DNA of 64,000 nt from Tsukamurella pulmonis (GCF_900103175.1 NZ_FNLF01000002.1:930001-994000), one strand, 5' to 3'; shown: positions 16,227 through 26,980, counted from the first letter of the stretch. The notes: generated by a model not told the origin, from the sequence alone. Numbers and translations: made by a program.

Positions 16227-17228
16227 TTACGAGCGCAGCGCGCAGGCCACGCGCGTGCGGGTGCCGTCGTCGGTCATCGCCTGCACCAGCAGCTGCTGGT
16301 GCGGCATGCCGGCCTCGACGTCCTTGCGCACGTCCTGCGCGGACGCCCGGCGCACCATGAGCACCCCGACGGTGACGGAACCGTCGGCCCGCCGGCCCTC
16401 GAAGGCCTCGGTGAGCACGCCGAACAGCGATCCGCCCTTGAAGCCGAGCGCGGCCAGGCCCTCGGGCGCTGCGCCCTGGAACTCCAGGAAGCGGCGCGCC
16501 GCCTCGGAGCCCGGGCCGAACCGGCCGGTCCCCAGATCGCCGATCAGTCGGGCGAACGACGCGGCCGGCGCCGCGTACGTGCGGTCGATCGCGGCGTACG
16601 CCTGCTGCTCGGTCGCGGCGCCGCTGCCGGTGATCCCCTCGTAGAGCCCCTTGAGTGAGGGCACGGGGCCCGGCATGCCGTAGCGCGTCATGACCTCCTG
16701 CAACGCCTCGTCGCCGAGGCGCGCGCGGATCGCGTCGGGGGCGGCGCTGTCGGAGAAGCGGATCATCACGTCGGCGAGCTGGTGCAGCGAGACGCTGCCC
16801 GACGGGTCGTTCGGGACACCCTTGGTCGCCGGGATGCCCAGGTACTCCAGGGCTTTGATGTGGGCGCCGCCGTCGACGGGAGTGCCCTCGTGATCGATGT
16901 ACCACTTCTGCCAGTCGGCGACGCGGATCCGCTCGTTGAGGTCGATCCCACCGGCGCCGGCCCGGCCGGTGAGTGCGGCGAGGTGGATGAGTTTGAGCAT
17001 CGACGCGGTCGGCATGGCCGCGTCGGCGCGGTGCCGGATCGTGCCGCCCCGCCCGTCGTCGACGACCAGCGCGACGTCGTCGCGGTGCTGCGCGAGGTAG
17101 CCGGTCCAGCCGGCGGCGGTGCTCGTGTCCGCCGCGGGCGCGGGGGCGCACGGGGCGGCGCTCACCGCGGGGACGGGGACCGCGGCTACGAGGGCGGCGG
17201 CGACGGCGGTGATCAGGGTGCGGCGCAT
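16227..17228 (-). CDS. Secreted serine hydrolase, class A beta-lactamase-like fold
   Basis: 333 residues. A Sec signal peptide ends near AVSAAP (residues 21-26). The penicillin-binding motifs are present: SxxK as S76-M-L-K79, an SDS triad at 159-161 in place of SDN, and KGG at 264-266 in place of KTG. No clear Glu166-type omega-loop residue was recognised, so true beta-lactamase activity is doubtful; peptidoglycan-related or esterase activity is possible. It acts outside the membrane. The gene is divergent from purD over a 93-bp gap that holds a 20-bp near-perfect palindrome. Confidence 0.8.
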   Translation of the reverse strand: MRRTLITAVAAALVAAVPVPAVSAAPCAPAPAADTSTAAGWTGYLAQHRDDVALVVDDGRGGTIRHRADAAMPTASMLKLIHLAALTGRAGAGGIDLNERIRVADWQKWYIDHEGTPVDGGAHIKALEYLGIPATKGVPNDPSGSVSLHQLADVMIRFSDSAAPDAIRARLGDEALQEVMTRYGMPGPVPSLKGLYEGITGSGAATEQQAYAAIDRTYAAPAASFARLIGDLGTGRFGPGSEAARRFLEFQGAAPEGLAALGFKGGSLFGVLTEAFEGRRADGSVTVGVLMVRRASAQDVRKDVEAGMPHQQLLVQAMTDDGTRTRVACALRS

Positions 17229-17250
17229 CGGGTCTCCCAGGATCGATGGA

Positions 17251-17270
17251 TCGGAATTCCGGAATTACGA
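17251..17270. promoter_or_regulatory. 20-bp near-perfect palindrome, candidate operator
   Basis: The core AATTCCGGAATT (17255-17266) is a perfect 12-bp palindrome; the flanks TCG and CGA also pair, leaving one mismatched pair in 20 bp. It is AT-rich within very GC-rich DNA and lies 23 nt upstream of the serine hydrolase start and 39 nt before the purD -10 box. No regulator is assigned. Confidence 0.5.
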
Positions 17271-17308
17271 TACTGGTGCTGGGGTGCGATGTACAGACCC
17301 CGCACCGG

Positions 17309-17314
17309 TAAGGT
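17309..17314 (+). promoter_or_regulatory. -10 box TAAGGT for purD
   Basis: TANNNT hexamer 7 nt upstream of the GTG at 17322 with no ribosome site, predicting a leaderless purD mRNA. Confidence 0.5.
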
Positions 17315-17321
17315 CTGCGAC

Positions 17322-18560
<1,239 letters not shown>

Positions 18561-18639
18561 CGAGGTTTGTCCACGTCGGGGCCGATGGGTGTCGACGATG
18601 TGGTGGAAACCGTCATGCCGGACGGGACGTGCTGGCAGC

Positions 18640-19251
18640 ATGTCCCAGATGACAGCCGCGACCACGCCCAAGGGTGAGCGCCGGCGCGCGGCCCTGGTGG
18701 CCGCGGCCGGTGAGCTCCTCGTCGAAGGCGGATTCGAGTCGGTCCGGCACCGGGCCGTGGCCCACCGCGCGCACATCCCGCTCGCGGCCACCACCTACTA
18801 CTTCGAGTCGCTGGGGGACCTGCTCTCGAACGCCGTCGCGTACGCGGGCGAGATCGACGTGGCCGCGGTGCGCGAGCGGGTGGACGCGGTCAGCCGGCGG
18901 CGGCGAGGCGATTCGGCCCTGGCGAAGCTGCTCGCGACGGTCTTCTTCGCCTGCGAGTCCGAGGCCGAGCGCGGCGTGCTCGTCTCCCGCTACGAGCGGA
19001 TGGTGTTGTGCACGCGCGACCCCGAGCTCACCCGGCTGCAAGCCGGAATGCGCAGCGTCCTGGCGGAACTGCACACGGAGGTCCTCGTCCGCTCGGGCCG
19101 GCGGGCGCATCCGTCCGACGTCGAGCGGCTGATGGCGATCGAGGACGGCGCCGCCCTCGCCGCGTTCACCGCCAACGGGGCGGACGTGCCCCGCGCGGTC
19201 CGCGACGCGCTCGTCCCCGTCGTCGACGACCTGGCCCCCGTGCTCGCGTGA
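18640..19251 (+). CDS. TetR-family transcriptional regulator
   Basis: 203 residues. The N-terminal helix-turn-helix is clear (RRAALVAAAGELLVEGGFESVRHRAVAHRAHIPLAATTYYFESLGDLL); the TTYYF motif is the usual TetR recognition helix end. The C-terminal ligand domain is unassigned (TetR_C-like), with many arginines at 100-110. ATG 18649 is an alternative start three codons in. It lies between purD and purB on the same strand but has its own 79-nt upstream gap; a link to purine genes is positional only. The effector is unknown. Confidence 0.85.
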   Translation: MSQMTAATTPKGERRRAALVAAAGELLVEGGFESVRHRAVAHRAHIPLAATTYYFESLGDLLSNAVAYAGEIDVAAVRERVDAVSRRRRGDSALAKLLATVFFACESEAERGVLVSRYERMVLCTRDPELTRLQAGMRSVLAELHTEVLVRSGRRAHPSDVERLMAIEDGAALAAFTANGADVPRAVRDALVPVVDDLAPVLA

Positions 19252-19274
19252 GCGGCGCGGCCGGGCGTGCATGA

Positions 19275-19280
19275 GATAAT
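19275..19280 (+). promoter_or_regulatory. Extended -10 box TGAGATAAT for purB
   Basis: The hexamer GATAAT (19275-19280) is preceded by TG at 19272-19273, an extended -10, and lies 6 nt before the purB GTG. It predicts a leaderless mRNA and should be a strong promoter. Confidence 0.55.
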
Positions 19281-19286
19281 CGCCCC

Positions 19287-20714
19287 GTGAGCACTCCCCG
19301 CATCCCCGACGTCCTCGCCAACCGCTACGCCAGCCCGCGCATGCGCGAGCTGTGGTCGCCCGAGTACAAGATCGTGCTGGAGCGCCAGCTGTGGATCGCG
19401 GTGCTCAAGGCGCAGCGGGATCTCGGGGTGGACGTGCCCGACGGTGCCGTCGAGGCCTACGAGAAGGTCGTCGACCAGGTCGATCTCGCGTCGATCGCCG
19501 AGCGCGAGCGGATCACCCGGCACGACGTGAAGGCGCGGATCGAGGAGTTCAGCGATCTCGCGGGCTTCGAGCAGATCCACAAGGGCATGACCTCGCGCGA
19601 CCTGACGGAGAACGTCGAACAGCTGCAGGTGCTGCGCTCGCTGGAGTACGTGCGCGATCACGCCGTCGCAGTGGCCGCCCGGCTCGCCGAGCGCGCGGCG
19701 CAGTACTCGTCCGTGGTGATGGCGGGCCGCTCGCACAACGTCGCGGCGCAGGCCACCACGTTGGGCAAGCGCTTCGCCTCGGCCGCCAACGAGCTGCTGG
19801 TCGCGATCGAGCGGCTGGAGAACCTGATCGGCCGCTACCCGCTGCGCGGCATCAAGGGCCCGATGGGCACCTCGCAGGACATGCTCGACCTGCTCGACGG
19901 CGACGCCGCCAAGCTGGCCTCGCTCGAGACCCGGGTGGCCGAGCACCTCGGGTTCGCGCAGTCGCTCGTGTCCGTCGGCCAGGTCTACCCGCGCTCTCTC
20001 GACCACGACGTGGTGAGCGCCCTGGTCCAGGTGGCGGCGGGACCGTCGTCGATGGCCACGACGATCCGGCTCATGGCCGGGCACGAGCTGGTCACCGAGG
20101 GCTTCCAGCCCGGCCAGGTGGGCAGCTCCGCCATGCCGCACAAGATGAACACCCGCTCCTGCGAGCGCGTCAACGGCCTGACGGTGATCCTGCGCGGCTA
20201 CGGCTCCATGGCGGCCGAGATGGCGGGCTCGCAGTGGAACGAGGGCGACGTCTTCTGCTCCGTGATCCGCCGCGTGGCCCTGCCGGACGCCTTCTTCGCG
20301 ATCGACGGCCTCTTCGAGACCTTCCTGACGGTGCTCGACGAGTTCGGCGCCTACCCGGCGGTGATCGAGAACGAGCTGAACCGCTACCTGCCCTTCCTCG
20401 CCACCACCCGCGTGCTCATCGCCGCGGTGCGCGCCGGGGTCGGTCGCGAGGTCGCGCACGAGGCGATCAAGGAGCACGCCGTCGCCGTGGCGCTCGCGAT
20501 GCGCGAGGAGGGCCGCGAGCCCGACCTGCTCGACCGCCTCGCCGGCGATCCCCGCCTGGGCCTGACCCGTGCGCAGCTCGACGAGGCCCTCGCCGATCGC
20601 GCCGCCTTCACCGGTGCCGCGGAGGCCCAGGTCGCCCAGGTCGTCGCCGATGTCGAAGCGCTGACCGCCAAGTACCCCGACGCCGCCGCCTACAACCCGG
20701 CCCCCATCCTCTGA
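19287..20714 (+). CDS. purB: Adenylosuccinate lyase PurB
   Basis: 475 residues. The fumarase/ASL signature is QVGSSAMPHKMNTRSCERV (about residues 276-294), with the catalytic Ser in the flexible loop, and HDVKARIEEF and TSRDLTENVEQLQV match active-site regions 1 and 2. It cleaves SAICAR to AICAR and adenylosuccinate to AMP, each with release of fumarate. The start GTG is 6 nt from an extended -10 box. Its 3' end converges on the DUF559 gene with only 3 nt between stops; a 14-bp hairpin just downstream may serve as a terminator for both. Confidence 0.95.
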   Translation: MSTPRIPDVLANRYASPRMRELWSPEYKIVLERQLWIAVLKAQRDLGVDVPDGAVEAYEKVVDQVDLASIAERERITRHDVKARIEEFSDLAGFEQIHKGMTSRDLTENVEQLQVLRSLEYVRDHAVAVAARLAERAAQYSSVVMAGRSHNVAAQATTLGKRFASAANELLVAIERLENLIGRYPLRGIKGPMGTSQDMLDLLDGDAAKLASLETRVAEHLGFAQSLVSVGQVYPRSLDHDVVSALVQVAAGPSSMATTIRLMAGHELVTEGFQPGQVGSSAMPHKMNTRSCERVNGLTVILRGYGSMAAEMAGSQWNEGDVFCSVIRRVALPDAFFAIDGLFETFLTVLDEFGAYPAVIENELNRYLPFLATTRVLIAAVRAGVGREVAHEAIKEHAVAVALAMREEGREPDLLDRLAGDPRLGLTRAQLDEALADRAAFTGAAEAQVAQVVADVEALTAKYPDAAAYNPAPIL

Positions 20715-20717
20715 TCG

Positions 20718-21677
20718 CTACGCGGGCCGCGCGTTCCCTGCGGTTTCCGTGATCGCGACCTGTGATTCGCCCACGGAAACCGCAGAACTCGGGGGCAACG
20801 CCAGCCGGGGGACCACCGGTGGCGGGCCCGACCAGCCGCGCGCTCGGAGTTCGGTCTCCAGGCGCGCGACGAAGGTCGCCCGATCGTGGGCCAGGTTCCA
20901 CGCGGTCACGCGGATGATGGCCCACCCGCGGCCCGTGATCGCGTTCCACCGGGCGACGTCCCGGCGCTGCTGCGCGACGGAACGGTGATGGTCGCCGTCG
21001 TATTCGATCGCGATCCGGTACCGCTCCGAGCCGAGGTCCACGCGGTAGCGCGTGCCGGGTATCCGGACCTGTGGCCGGAAGAACGCGAACCCGGCGCGGT
21101 GCACGACCAGCCGGCTGTAGGTCTCCCAGTGCGAGTCGGCCGCATCGCTCGATGCGGCCAGCACCTGCCGTACCCGACGACCGGCGTGCAGACCCGGGCG
21201 CGCGTCGAGGTACGCGAGCACTGCGCCCGCCGTGGTCACGGACCTGCCGTAACGGTCGGGCCGCAGGCACTGGTCGAAGCCCGCGATCGCCTCGTCGCCG
21301 GCCGTGCGGCGCGCGATGTCCACGGCCGTGAGCACTCCCGAGGTGGCGCGTCGCCGCAGGACGATCTCGACGTCCTCCGGTGCCAGCGCGCCGCAACGGA
21401 TGACGATGCCGCTGCGCGTGCGCTGCTGCGGCAACCAGATCTCGGGCGGATGCCCGTCGGTGAACTGGGCGCCGTGGAGGGCGGCGGCCGTCCACCCGGT
21501 GAAGACGAGCTGCGGGTAGGCGACGGCCAGCGCGTCGCGGACGTCCCGCGGGCTGACGGGCGCGGATCCGTCCCGCCGCACGCCCCGGATCACCGAGACG
21601 GAGTCGGTGCGGACGCCGTGCTCGGTCGCGGCGAGGAGGGCGTCGCGGGTCCGGCGCATCATATGAATTGGACGCAT
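20718..21677 (-). CDS. DUF559 endonuclease-like protein with AbiEi-like N-terminus
   Basis: 319 residues. The N-terminal half (RDALLAATEHGVRTDSV... TGWTAAALHGAQF) resembles the AbiEi antitoxin-like winged domain found in many actinobacterial proteins. The C-terminal DUF559 domain has a Vsr/PD-(D/E)XK pattern: YRVDLGSERYRIAIEYDGDHH, with likely metal ligands D and E. The last 20 or so residues (SVGESQVAITETAGNARPA) are encoded by a palindromic repeat, a second copy of which lies just outside the gene start. ATGs at 21662 and 21659 are alternative starts. It interrupts the purB-purC neighbourhood. A nuclease role is inferred from fold only. Confidence 0.75.
   Translation of the reverse strand: MRPIHMMRRTRDALLAATEHGVRTDSVSVIRGVRRDGSAPVSPRDVRDALAVAYPQLVFTGWTAAALHGAQFTDGHPPEIWLPQQRTRSGIVIRCGALAPEDVEIVLRRRATSGVLTAVDIARRTAGDEAIAGFDQCLRPDRYGRSVTTAGAVLAYLDARPGLHAGRRVRQVLAASSDAADSHWETYSRLVVHRAGFAFFRPQVRIPGTRYRVDLGSERYRIAIEYDGDHHRSVAQQRRDVARWNAITGRGWAIIRVTAWNLAHDRATFVARLETELRARGWSGPPPVVPRLALPPSSAVSVGESQVAITETAGNARPA
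20723..20790. repeat. Palindromic repeat, copy A (inside the 3' end of the DUF559 gene)
   Basis: Arms CTGCGGTTTCCGTG (20738-20751) and CACGGAAACCGCAG (20772-20785) pair perfectly over 14 bp around a 20-nt loop. About 60 bases, including the loop sequence CGACCTG-GAT-CGCCC, are shared in the same orientation with copy B at 21697. It sits between convergent purB and the DUF559 gene and codes for the DUF559 C-terminal tail. Confidence 0.8.
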
Positions 21678-21696
21678 CAGCGGCGCGTGCGGATCC

Positions 21697-21767
21697 CTCG
21701 GCCCGCGTTTCCTGCGGTTTCGGTGACCCCGACCTGCGATCCGCCCGCGGAAACCGCAGGAAACCCC
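21697..21767. repeat. Palindromic repeat, copy B (between the DUF559 gene and purC)
   Basis: Arms GTTTCCTGCGGTTTC (21707-21721) and GAAACCGCAGGAAAC (21750-21764) pair perfectly over 15 bp around a 28-nt loop. It is the same element as copy A, in the same orientation, with differences placed so that each copy keeps a long perfect stem. It lies upstream of the DUF559 start and only 9 nt before the purC -10 box. Confidence 0.8.
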
Positions 21768-21775
21768 AGGGGCGA

Positions 21776-21781
21776 TAGGGT
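21776..21781 (+). promoter_or_regulatory. -10 box TAGGGT for purC
   Basis: TANNNT hexamer 6 nt before the purC GTG at 21788. Repeat copy B ends just upstream, so the hairpin overlaps the -35 region. Confidence 0.5.
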
Positions 21782-21787
21782 TGGGGT

Positions 21788-22678
21788 GTGCGTCCTGAAC
21801 TGAGCGAATACACGCCGATCTACTCGGGCAAGGTCCGCGAGCTGTACGAGGTGGACGAGCAGCACCTGCTGCTCGTCGCGAGTGACCGGACCAGCGCCTA
21901 CGACTACATCCTGGACACGCCGATCCCCGACAAGGGGCGCGTGCTCACCGCGATGTCGGTGTTCTTCTTCGACGCGCTCGGCGTGCCGAACCACCTGGCC
22001 GGCCCGGTCGACGATCCGCGCATCCCGGAATCGGTGCTCGGCCGCGCGCTCATCACCCGCCGGCTCGACATGGTGCCCGTGGAGTGCGTGGCCCGCGGCT
22101 ACCTCACCGGCTCCGGCCTCAAGGAGTACCGCGCGAACGGCCAGGTGTGCGGCGTGCCGCTGCCCGAGGGCCTCGTCGACGGCAGCCGGATCGACCCGCC
22201 GATCTTCACCCCCGCCACCAAGGCGGCCGTCGGCGATCACGACGAGAACGTCTCGTTCGAGCGGGTCGTCGAGGAGGTCGGCCTCGAGCTGGCGACGCGA
22301 CTGCGCGAGCTGACCCTGGCGGTCTACTCGAGTGGCGCGGACATCGCCCGTGAGCGCGGGATCACCCTCGCGGACACCAAGTTCGAGTTCGGCCGCACCC
22401 CCGACGGGGAGCTCCTGCTCGCCGACGAGGTGCTCACGCCCGACTCCTCGCGCTACTGGGACGGCGCGCTCTACGAGCCCGGGGTCGCCCTGCCGAGCTT
22501 CGACAAGCAGATCGTGCGCGACTGGCTCACCAAGGAATCCGGCTGGTCGACGGATGCGGGCACCCCGCCGCCGCCCCTACCGGCGGATGTCGTCGAGCGC
22601 ACGCGCGCCCGCTACATCGAGGCCTACGAGCGCATCTCGGGCCTGAGCTTCGCCGACTGGCCGGGCGGCGCGCAGTGA
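21788..22678 (+). CDS. purC: SAICAR synthetase PurC
   Basis: 296 residues. It starts [32 protein letters not shown], the nucleotide-binding N-terminus of Pur[14 protein letters not shown] and LADTKFEFG with [14 protein letters not shown] are the two SAICAR synthetase signatures. It joins aspartate to CAIR with ATP in purine synthesis. The GTG start follows a -10 box by 6 nt. The stop overlaps the GTG of ptrB (GTGA), so the two are co-translated, the same pairing as in M. tuberculosis. Confidence 0.95.
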   Translation: MRPELSEYTPIYSGKVRELYEVDEQHLLLVASDRTSAYDYILDTPIPDKGRVLTAMSVFFFDALGVPNHLAGPVDDPRIPESVLGRALITRRLDMVPVECVARGYLTGSGLKEYRANGQVCGVPLPEGLVDGSRIDPPIFTPATKAAVGDHDENVSFERVVEEVGLELATRLRELTLAVYSSGADIARERGITLADTKFEFGRTPDGELLLADEVLTPDSSRYWDGALYEPGVALPSFDKQIVRDWLTKESGWSTDAGTPPPPLPADVVERTRARYIEAYERISGLSFADWPGGAQ

Positions 22679-24765
22679 CCGGCCCCGGGCAGCCTGTCGC
22701 GAAGAAGGTCCCGGCGCCCCGGACGTTCCACGGCGACACCGTCGTCGACGACTACGCCTGGCTCGCCGACACCTCGAACGAGGAGGTGCTCGACTACCTG
22801 CGGGCCCACAACGCCTTCACCGAGGCCGCAACCGCGAGCCAGGAGCCGCTGCGCGAGAAGATCTTCGGTGAGATCAAGGCGCACACGCAGGAGACCGACA
22901 TGTCGGTCCCGCAGCGTCGGCGCGGCCACTGGTACTACGCGCGCACCGTCGAGGGCAAGCAGTACGGGATCCATTGCCGTGCACCGATCGCGGGCCCCGA
23001 TGACTGGACCCCGCCGGTCCTGTCCGAGGAGCCGCTGCCGGGCGAGCAGGTCCTGCTCGACCTCAACGTCGAGGCGGAGGGGCACGAGTACATCGCGGTC
23101 GGCGCCGCGTCCGTCTCGCCCGACGGTGCCCTCCTCGCGTTCTCGCTCGACACCTCCGGCGACGAGCGGTTCACCCTGCGGGTGCGCGACATCGAGACCG
23201 GTGAGCTGCTGCCCGACACCGTCGAGGGCGTCTTCTACGGCGCGACGTGGGCGCTCGACGGGCGGCACCTGTTCTACACCACCGTCGACGACGCCTGGCG
23301 CGCCGACAGTATCTGGCGGCACGAGATCGGTTCGGCCGCCGAGGACGTGCGCGTCTTCCACGAGACCGACCAGCGGTTCGGCGTGGGCATCGGGCTCACC
23401 CGCAGCGAGAAGTACCTCATGATCGCCGCATCGTCGACGCTCAGCTCCGAGACCCATGTGCTCGACGCCGCCGACCCGACGGGGGAGTTCCGCGTGCTGC
23501 GGCCGCGCGAGGAGGACGTCGAGTACTCGGTCGAGCACGCGGTGCTCGGCGGCGAGGACCGGTTCCTGTTCCTGCACAACCGCACCGGCATCAACTTCGA
23601 GCTGGCCTCGGCCCCCGTCGGCGCGCCGGGGGAGTGGACGGTGCTCGTCCCGCACCGCGACGACGTGCGCCTGGAGTACGTGGACGCCTACGCCCGACGG
23701 CTCGCCCTCGGGTACCGACGGGGCGGCCTGCCGCGCCTCGCGCTCGCGGAGGCCACGGCCGCACCGGAGTTCACCGAGTGGGACCCGGGTGAGGAGCTGG
23801 TCAACCTCGGCCCCGCCGCGAACCCCGAGTGGGACGCGCCGCGGCTGCGCCTGGCCTACGAGTCCTTCGTGACCCCGGGCACCGTGCTCGAGCTCGACCC
23901 CGTCACGGGGGAGCAGACCGTGCTCAAGCGTGCGAACGTCCCCGGCTACGACGCCGCGCTCTACACCGCGGAACGGGTCTGGGTGAGCGCCCGCGACGGC
24001 GCACGGGTACCGGTATCGGTGGTGCGGCGCAAGGACGTCGGCGACGGGCCCGCGCCCACGCTGCTCTACGGGTACGGCTCCTACGAGGCCACGCTGGACC
24101 CGTGGTTCTCCGTCGCCCGGCTCTCGCTCATGGACCGCGGCGTGGTCTTCGCCGTGGCGCACGTGCGCGGCGGCGGCGAGATGGGCCGCGCCTGGTACGA
24201 CCACGGCAAGCAACTGGAGAAGCGCAACACCTTCACCGACTTCGTCGACGTCGCACAGCATCTCGTCGATGCGGGACGCGCGGTGCCGCAGCGCCTGGTC
24301 GCCATGGGCGGCAGCGCCGGAGGCCTGCTCGTGGGCGCCGTGGCGAACCTGGCGCCGGAACTGTTCTCCGGCATCGCCGCCGACGTGCCCTTCGTGGACC
24401 CGCTCACCTCCATCCTCGACCCGAGCCTGCCGCTCACCGTGGGCGAGTGGGACGAGTGGGGCAACCCGCTCGAGAGCGCCGAGGTGTACCGGTACATGCG
24501 CGACTACTCGCCGTACGAGAACGTGGCCGCGAAGCCCTACCCCGCGATCCTCGCGACCACCTCGCTCAACGACACACGCGTGCTCCCGACCGAGCCCGCG
24601 AAGTGGGTGGCCAAGCTCCTCGACCACACCACCTCGGGCGAGCAGATCCTGCTCAAGACCGAGATGGTCGCGGGCCACGCGGGCGTCAGCGGTCGGTACG
24701 CGAAGTGGCGCGAGACCGCCTTCGAGTACGCCTGGGTCCTCGACAGGCTCGGGGTCGCCCAGTAG
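22675..24765 (+). CDS. ptrB: Oligopeptidase B-like S9 peptidase
   Basis: 696 residues, full length. The N-terminal beta-propeller begins [17 protein letters not shown], the standard S9A opening. The C-terminal alpha/beta-hydrolase domain has [13 protein letters not shown] with nucleophile S547, an Asp in [10 protein letters not shown] and a His in [11 protein letters not shown]. Family members cleave short peptides after basic residues in the cytoplasm. Here it is a single full-length gene, whereas in M. tuberculosis it is split in two. It starts with GTG overlapping the purC stop. The stop codon is part of the -10 box of the next gene. Confidence 0.92.
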   Translation: MTGPGQPVAKKVPAPRTFHGDTVVDDYAWLADTSNEEVLDYLRAHNAFTEAATASQEPLREKIFGEIKAHTQETDMSVPQRRRGHWYYARTVEGKQYGIHCRAPIAGPDDWTPPVLSEEPLPGEQVLLDLNVEAEGHEYIAVGAASVSPDGALLAFSLDTSGDERFTLRVRDIETGELLPDTVEGVFYGATWALDGRHLFYTTVDDAWRADSIWRHEIGSAAEDVRVFHETDQRFGVGIGLTRSEKYLMIAASSTLSSETHVLDAADPTGEFRVLRPREEDVEYSVEHAVLGGEDRFLFLHNRTGINFELASAPVGAPGEWTVLVPHRDDVRLEYVDAYARRLALGYRRGGLPRLALAEATAAPEFTEWDPGEELVNLGPAANPEWDAPRLRLAYESFVTPGTVLELDPVTGEQTVLKRANVPGYDAALYTAERVWVSARDGARVPVSVVRRKDVGDGPAPTLLYGYGSYEATLDPWFSVARLSLMDRGVVFAVAHVRGGGEMGRAWYDHGKQLEKRNTFTDFVDVAQHLVDAGRAVPQRLVAMGGSAGGLLVGAVANLAPELFSGIAADVPFVDPLTSILDPSLPLTVGEWDEWGNPLESAEVYRYMRDYSPYENVAAKPYPAILATTSLNDTRVLPTEPAKWVAKLLDHTTSGEQILLKTEMVAGHAGVSGRYAKWRETAFEYAWVLDRLGVAQ

Positions 24766-24768
24766 ATT
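24763..24768 (+). promoter_or_regulatory. -10 box TAGATT overlapping the ptrB stop
   Basis: TANNNT hexamer 7 nt before the ATG at 24776; its first three bases are the ptrB stop codon TAG. Confidence 0.5.
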
Positions 24769-24775
24769 CGCGATC

Positions 24776-25285
24776 ATGAAGAAGATCGTGTTCGGTGCCG
24801 TCTGTGCTGCGGTGCTCGTCCCGTTCGCCGCGCCCGCCCAGGCGGCCCCGGACGGCGCGGGCGGGCCCGCGGGGCCGACGGTGACCTACTCCTACGTCGG
24901 TCCGGCGACCGCGCCGCAGTACCACCAGGAGTACGTGATCGAGGTGCGCGACGGCGTCGCGACGGCGAAGGTCGGCGGCTACGGCACCGTCGACGGCACG
25001 GCGAAGCCCGCGAAGACGCAGACCGAGCGGCTCGACAACCCGGCGCAGCGCGCCCTCGTGCAGACGGCCCCGTCGATCCCGGCGTCCGCGACCGGGACGC
25101 CCTGCCCGGGCGCGGCGACGTACCGCCTGACCTACCGCAATCCCGGCTCCGAGCCGAAGCGGACCGTCGCGTACACGTGCGCGTCGGGGGACCGCGGAGA
25201 CTTCGCCGCGCTCGCGCGCTACATCGACCCGGTGGCGAAGCAGCTCGACGTGCTGCCCCGCCTCACCTTCACCGTGACCGGCTGA
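24776..25285 (+). CDS. Secreted protein of unknown function
   Basis: 169 residues with a Sec signal peptide (MKKIVFGAVCAAVLVPFAAPAQAAP, cleavage after AQA near residue 23). The mature part is about 145 residues, beta-rich, with two cysteines (in TPCPGAATYRL and YTCASGDRG) that could form one disulfide. A glycine/proline stretch follows the cleavage site. No family was recognised. It has its own leaderless promoter inside the ptrB stop and ends before a strong bidirectional terminator. It probably acts in the cell wall or periplasm-like space. Confidence 0.72.
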   Translation: MKKIVFGAVCAAVLVPFAAPAQAAPDGAGGPAGPTVTYSYVGPATAPQYHQEYVIEVRDGVATAKVGGYGTVDGTAKPAKTQTERLDNPAQRALVQTAPSIPASATGTPCPGAATYRLTYRNPGSEPKRTVAYTCASGDRGDFAALARYIDPVAKQLDVLPRLTFTVTG

Positions 25286-25323
25286 CGCCGCCCCGGAGGA
25301 CGCGACACCCCGGAAGACGCGAA

Positions 25324-25354
25324 AGTGCCCGGCCCCCACAGGGGGCCGGGCACT
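25324..25354. terminator. Bidirectional hairpin terminator
   Basis: AGTGCCCGGCCCCC (25324-25337), loop ACA, then GGGGGCCGGGCACT (25341-25354): a perfect 14-bp GC-rich stem between two convergent genes. TCTT follows on the plus side and TTTC on the minus side. Confidence 0.8.
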
Positions 25355-25372
25355 CTTCGGATCGGATGAGGA

Positions 25373-26980
25373 TCAGTGCGGCATGACCATCTGCCGCTCG
25401 GCGGCCTCGGTGTCCGCCTGGTGCGTCCGCGGCAGGAAGAACGCCGGGATGATGCACAGCGCCACCAGGATCGCGGCCACGAAGTACGTGTTGCCGAAGG
25501 CCTCCGCCGCGAACGGTAGGTTCTCGTGCAGGAACTTCGAGAAGCCGCTCTCGCCCTGGAACATCGCGATGCCCTTATCTCGGGCATCCGGGCTCGAGTT
25601 CAGCCGGAAGGCCAGCGCGCCGGTGTTCACCTCGCCCTGCGGGGTCTGCATCGGCGAGCCCGCGTTGGTCAGCCAGTTGGTGAACAGCACCGAGAAGATC
25701 GCGGTGCCCATCGAGGCGGCGATCTGCTGGACGATGTTCGTCAGCGTGGAACCGCGGGAGATGGACTCCGGAGCCAGGGTGCGGATGGCGGCCGACATGG
25801 TCGGCATCATCGTCATACCCATACCGAGGCCCTGGATCAGCAGCGAGCCCAGCAGGATCCAGTACGGGGTGTCCGCGGAGACCTGCGTGAAGGCGATCAT
25901 GCCGCCGGTGATCAGCGCGAGGCCGGTCATGACGAACTTGCCCGGGCCCATCTTGTCGGTGAGCACACCGGCGATCGGCATGGTCAGCATGGCGCCGAGG
26001 CCCTGCGGGGCCAGCAGTAGGCCGGCCATGAGGGTCGACTCGCCGCGGATGCCGATGAAGTACTGCGCGTACAGGATCGAGCTGCCGAAGAAGGCCATGG
26101 CGAACATCGCGAAGGTGATCATGGCGACGGTCATGTTCCGGTTCTTGAACAGCCGCAGGTCGAGCAGCGGCAGCTTGGCGCGCAGCGCCCAGAAGACGAA
26201 GCCGATGATCAGCACGAGGCCGACGATCGTGGCGGGGATGACCCGCCCGGTGTACATCGACGAATCCGACTGCGCCTCGGGGATCGAGGAGATGCCGAAC
26301 AGGAACAGTGCGAGGCCGGGCGAGAGCAGCAGGAAGCCGACGAGGTCGAACTTCTGGCCCTTGACGGGCTCGTCCTTGTCGAGCACGAACCAGGCGTAGA
26401 CGATCGCGATCGCGCCGATCGGCACGTTGATCAGGAAGATCCAGTGCCACGAGAAGGACTCGATCAGCCAGCCGCCGAGGATCGGCCCGCCGATGGGGCC
26501 GAGCAGCATCGGGATGCCGAGCACGGCCATGACGCGGCCGATGCGCTCCGGGCCGGCGGCCCGGGTCAGGATCATCATGCCCAGCGGCATGAGCATGCCG
26601 CCGCCGAGGCCCTGCAGCACGCGGAACAGGATCAGCATCTCGATCGAATTCGCGACGGCGCACAGCGCCGAGCCGAGGACGAACAGCAAGGTGGCGGTCA
26701 TGTAGAGCCGCTTGGTGCCGAACCGGTCAGCGGCCCAGCCGGTCACGGGGATCACGGCGGCCAGCGCCAGGGTGTAACCGGTCATCGTCCAGGCGACGGT
26801 GGCGGGCGAGGCGCCCCACTGCGACTGGAAGGTGTTCTGCGCGACCGCGACGATCGTCATGTCCAGGATGGCCATGATCGACCCGAGGACGACCACGCCG
26901 GCCACCATCAGGACTCGCTTGTCGAGCCCCTCACCCGCGTGCGGGATCTCGCTCTTGTCGAGCGTGTTCTCGGTACTCAT
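25373..26980 (-). CDS. emrB: DHA2-family (14-TM) MFS multidrug efflux pump
   Basis: 535 residues with about 14 membrane segments, the DHA2/EmrB-QacA size. The N-terminus has LGSIMAILDMTIVAVAQNTF, the usual motif D1 region, followed by AWTMTGYTLALAAVIPVTGWAADRFGTKR (motif A) and RVLQGLGGGMLMPLGMMIL (motif B). It exports drugs or lipophilic compounds with proton exchange. Its start overlaps the stop of the MarR gene (ATGA), so it is regulated from the marR promoter. M. tuberculosis has an emrB gene at the equivalent place after ptrB. Confidence 0.9.
   Translation of the reverse strand: MSTENTLDKSEIPHAGEGLDKRVLMVAGVVVLGSIMAILDMTIVAVAQNTFQSQWGASPATVAWTMTGYTLALAAVIPVTGWAADRFGTKRLYMTATLLFVLGSALCAVANSIEMLILFRVLQGLGGGMLMPLGMMILTRAAGPERIGRVMAVLGIPMLLGPIGGPILGGWLIESFSWHWIFLINVPIGAIAIVYAWFVLDKDEPVKGQKFDLVGFLLLSPGLALFLFGISSIPEAQSDSSMYTGRVIPATIVGLVLIIGFVFWALRAKLPLLDLRLFKNRNMTVAMITFAMFAMAFFGSSILYAQYFIGIRGESTLMAGLLLAPQGLGAMLTMPIAGVLTDKMGPGKFVMTGLALITGGMIAFTQVSADTPYWILLGSLLIQGLGMGMTMMPTMSAAIRTLAPESISRGSTLTNIVQQIAASMGTAIFSVLFTNWLTNAGSPMQTPQGEVNTGALAFRLNSSPDARDKGIAMFQGESGFSKFLHENLPFAAEAFGNTYFVAAILVALCIIPAFFLPRTHQADTEAAERQMVMPH

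Noticed and set aside
16227-17228. True class A beta-lactamase
   Set aside because: SxxK is present, but SDN is SDS, KTG is KGG and no omega-loop Glu was found; named only as a serine hydrolase of that fold.
20723-21767. Insertion sequence or composite transposon
   Set aside because: No transposase and the repeats are direct copies of a hairpin rather than terminal inverted repeats; kept as a possible cassette only.
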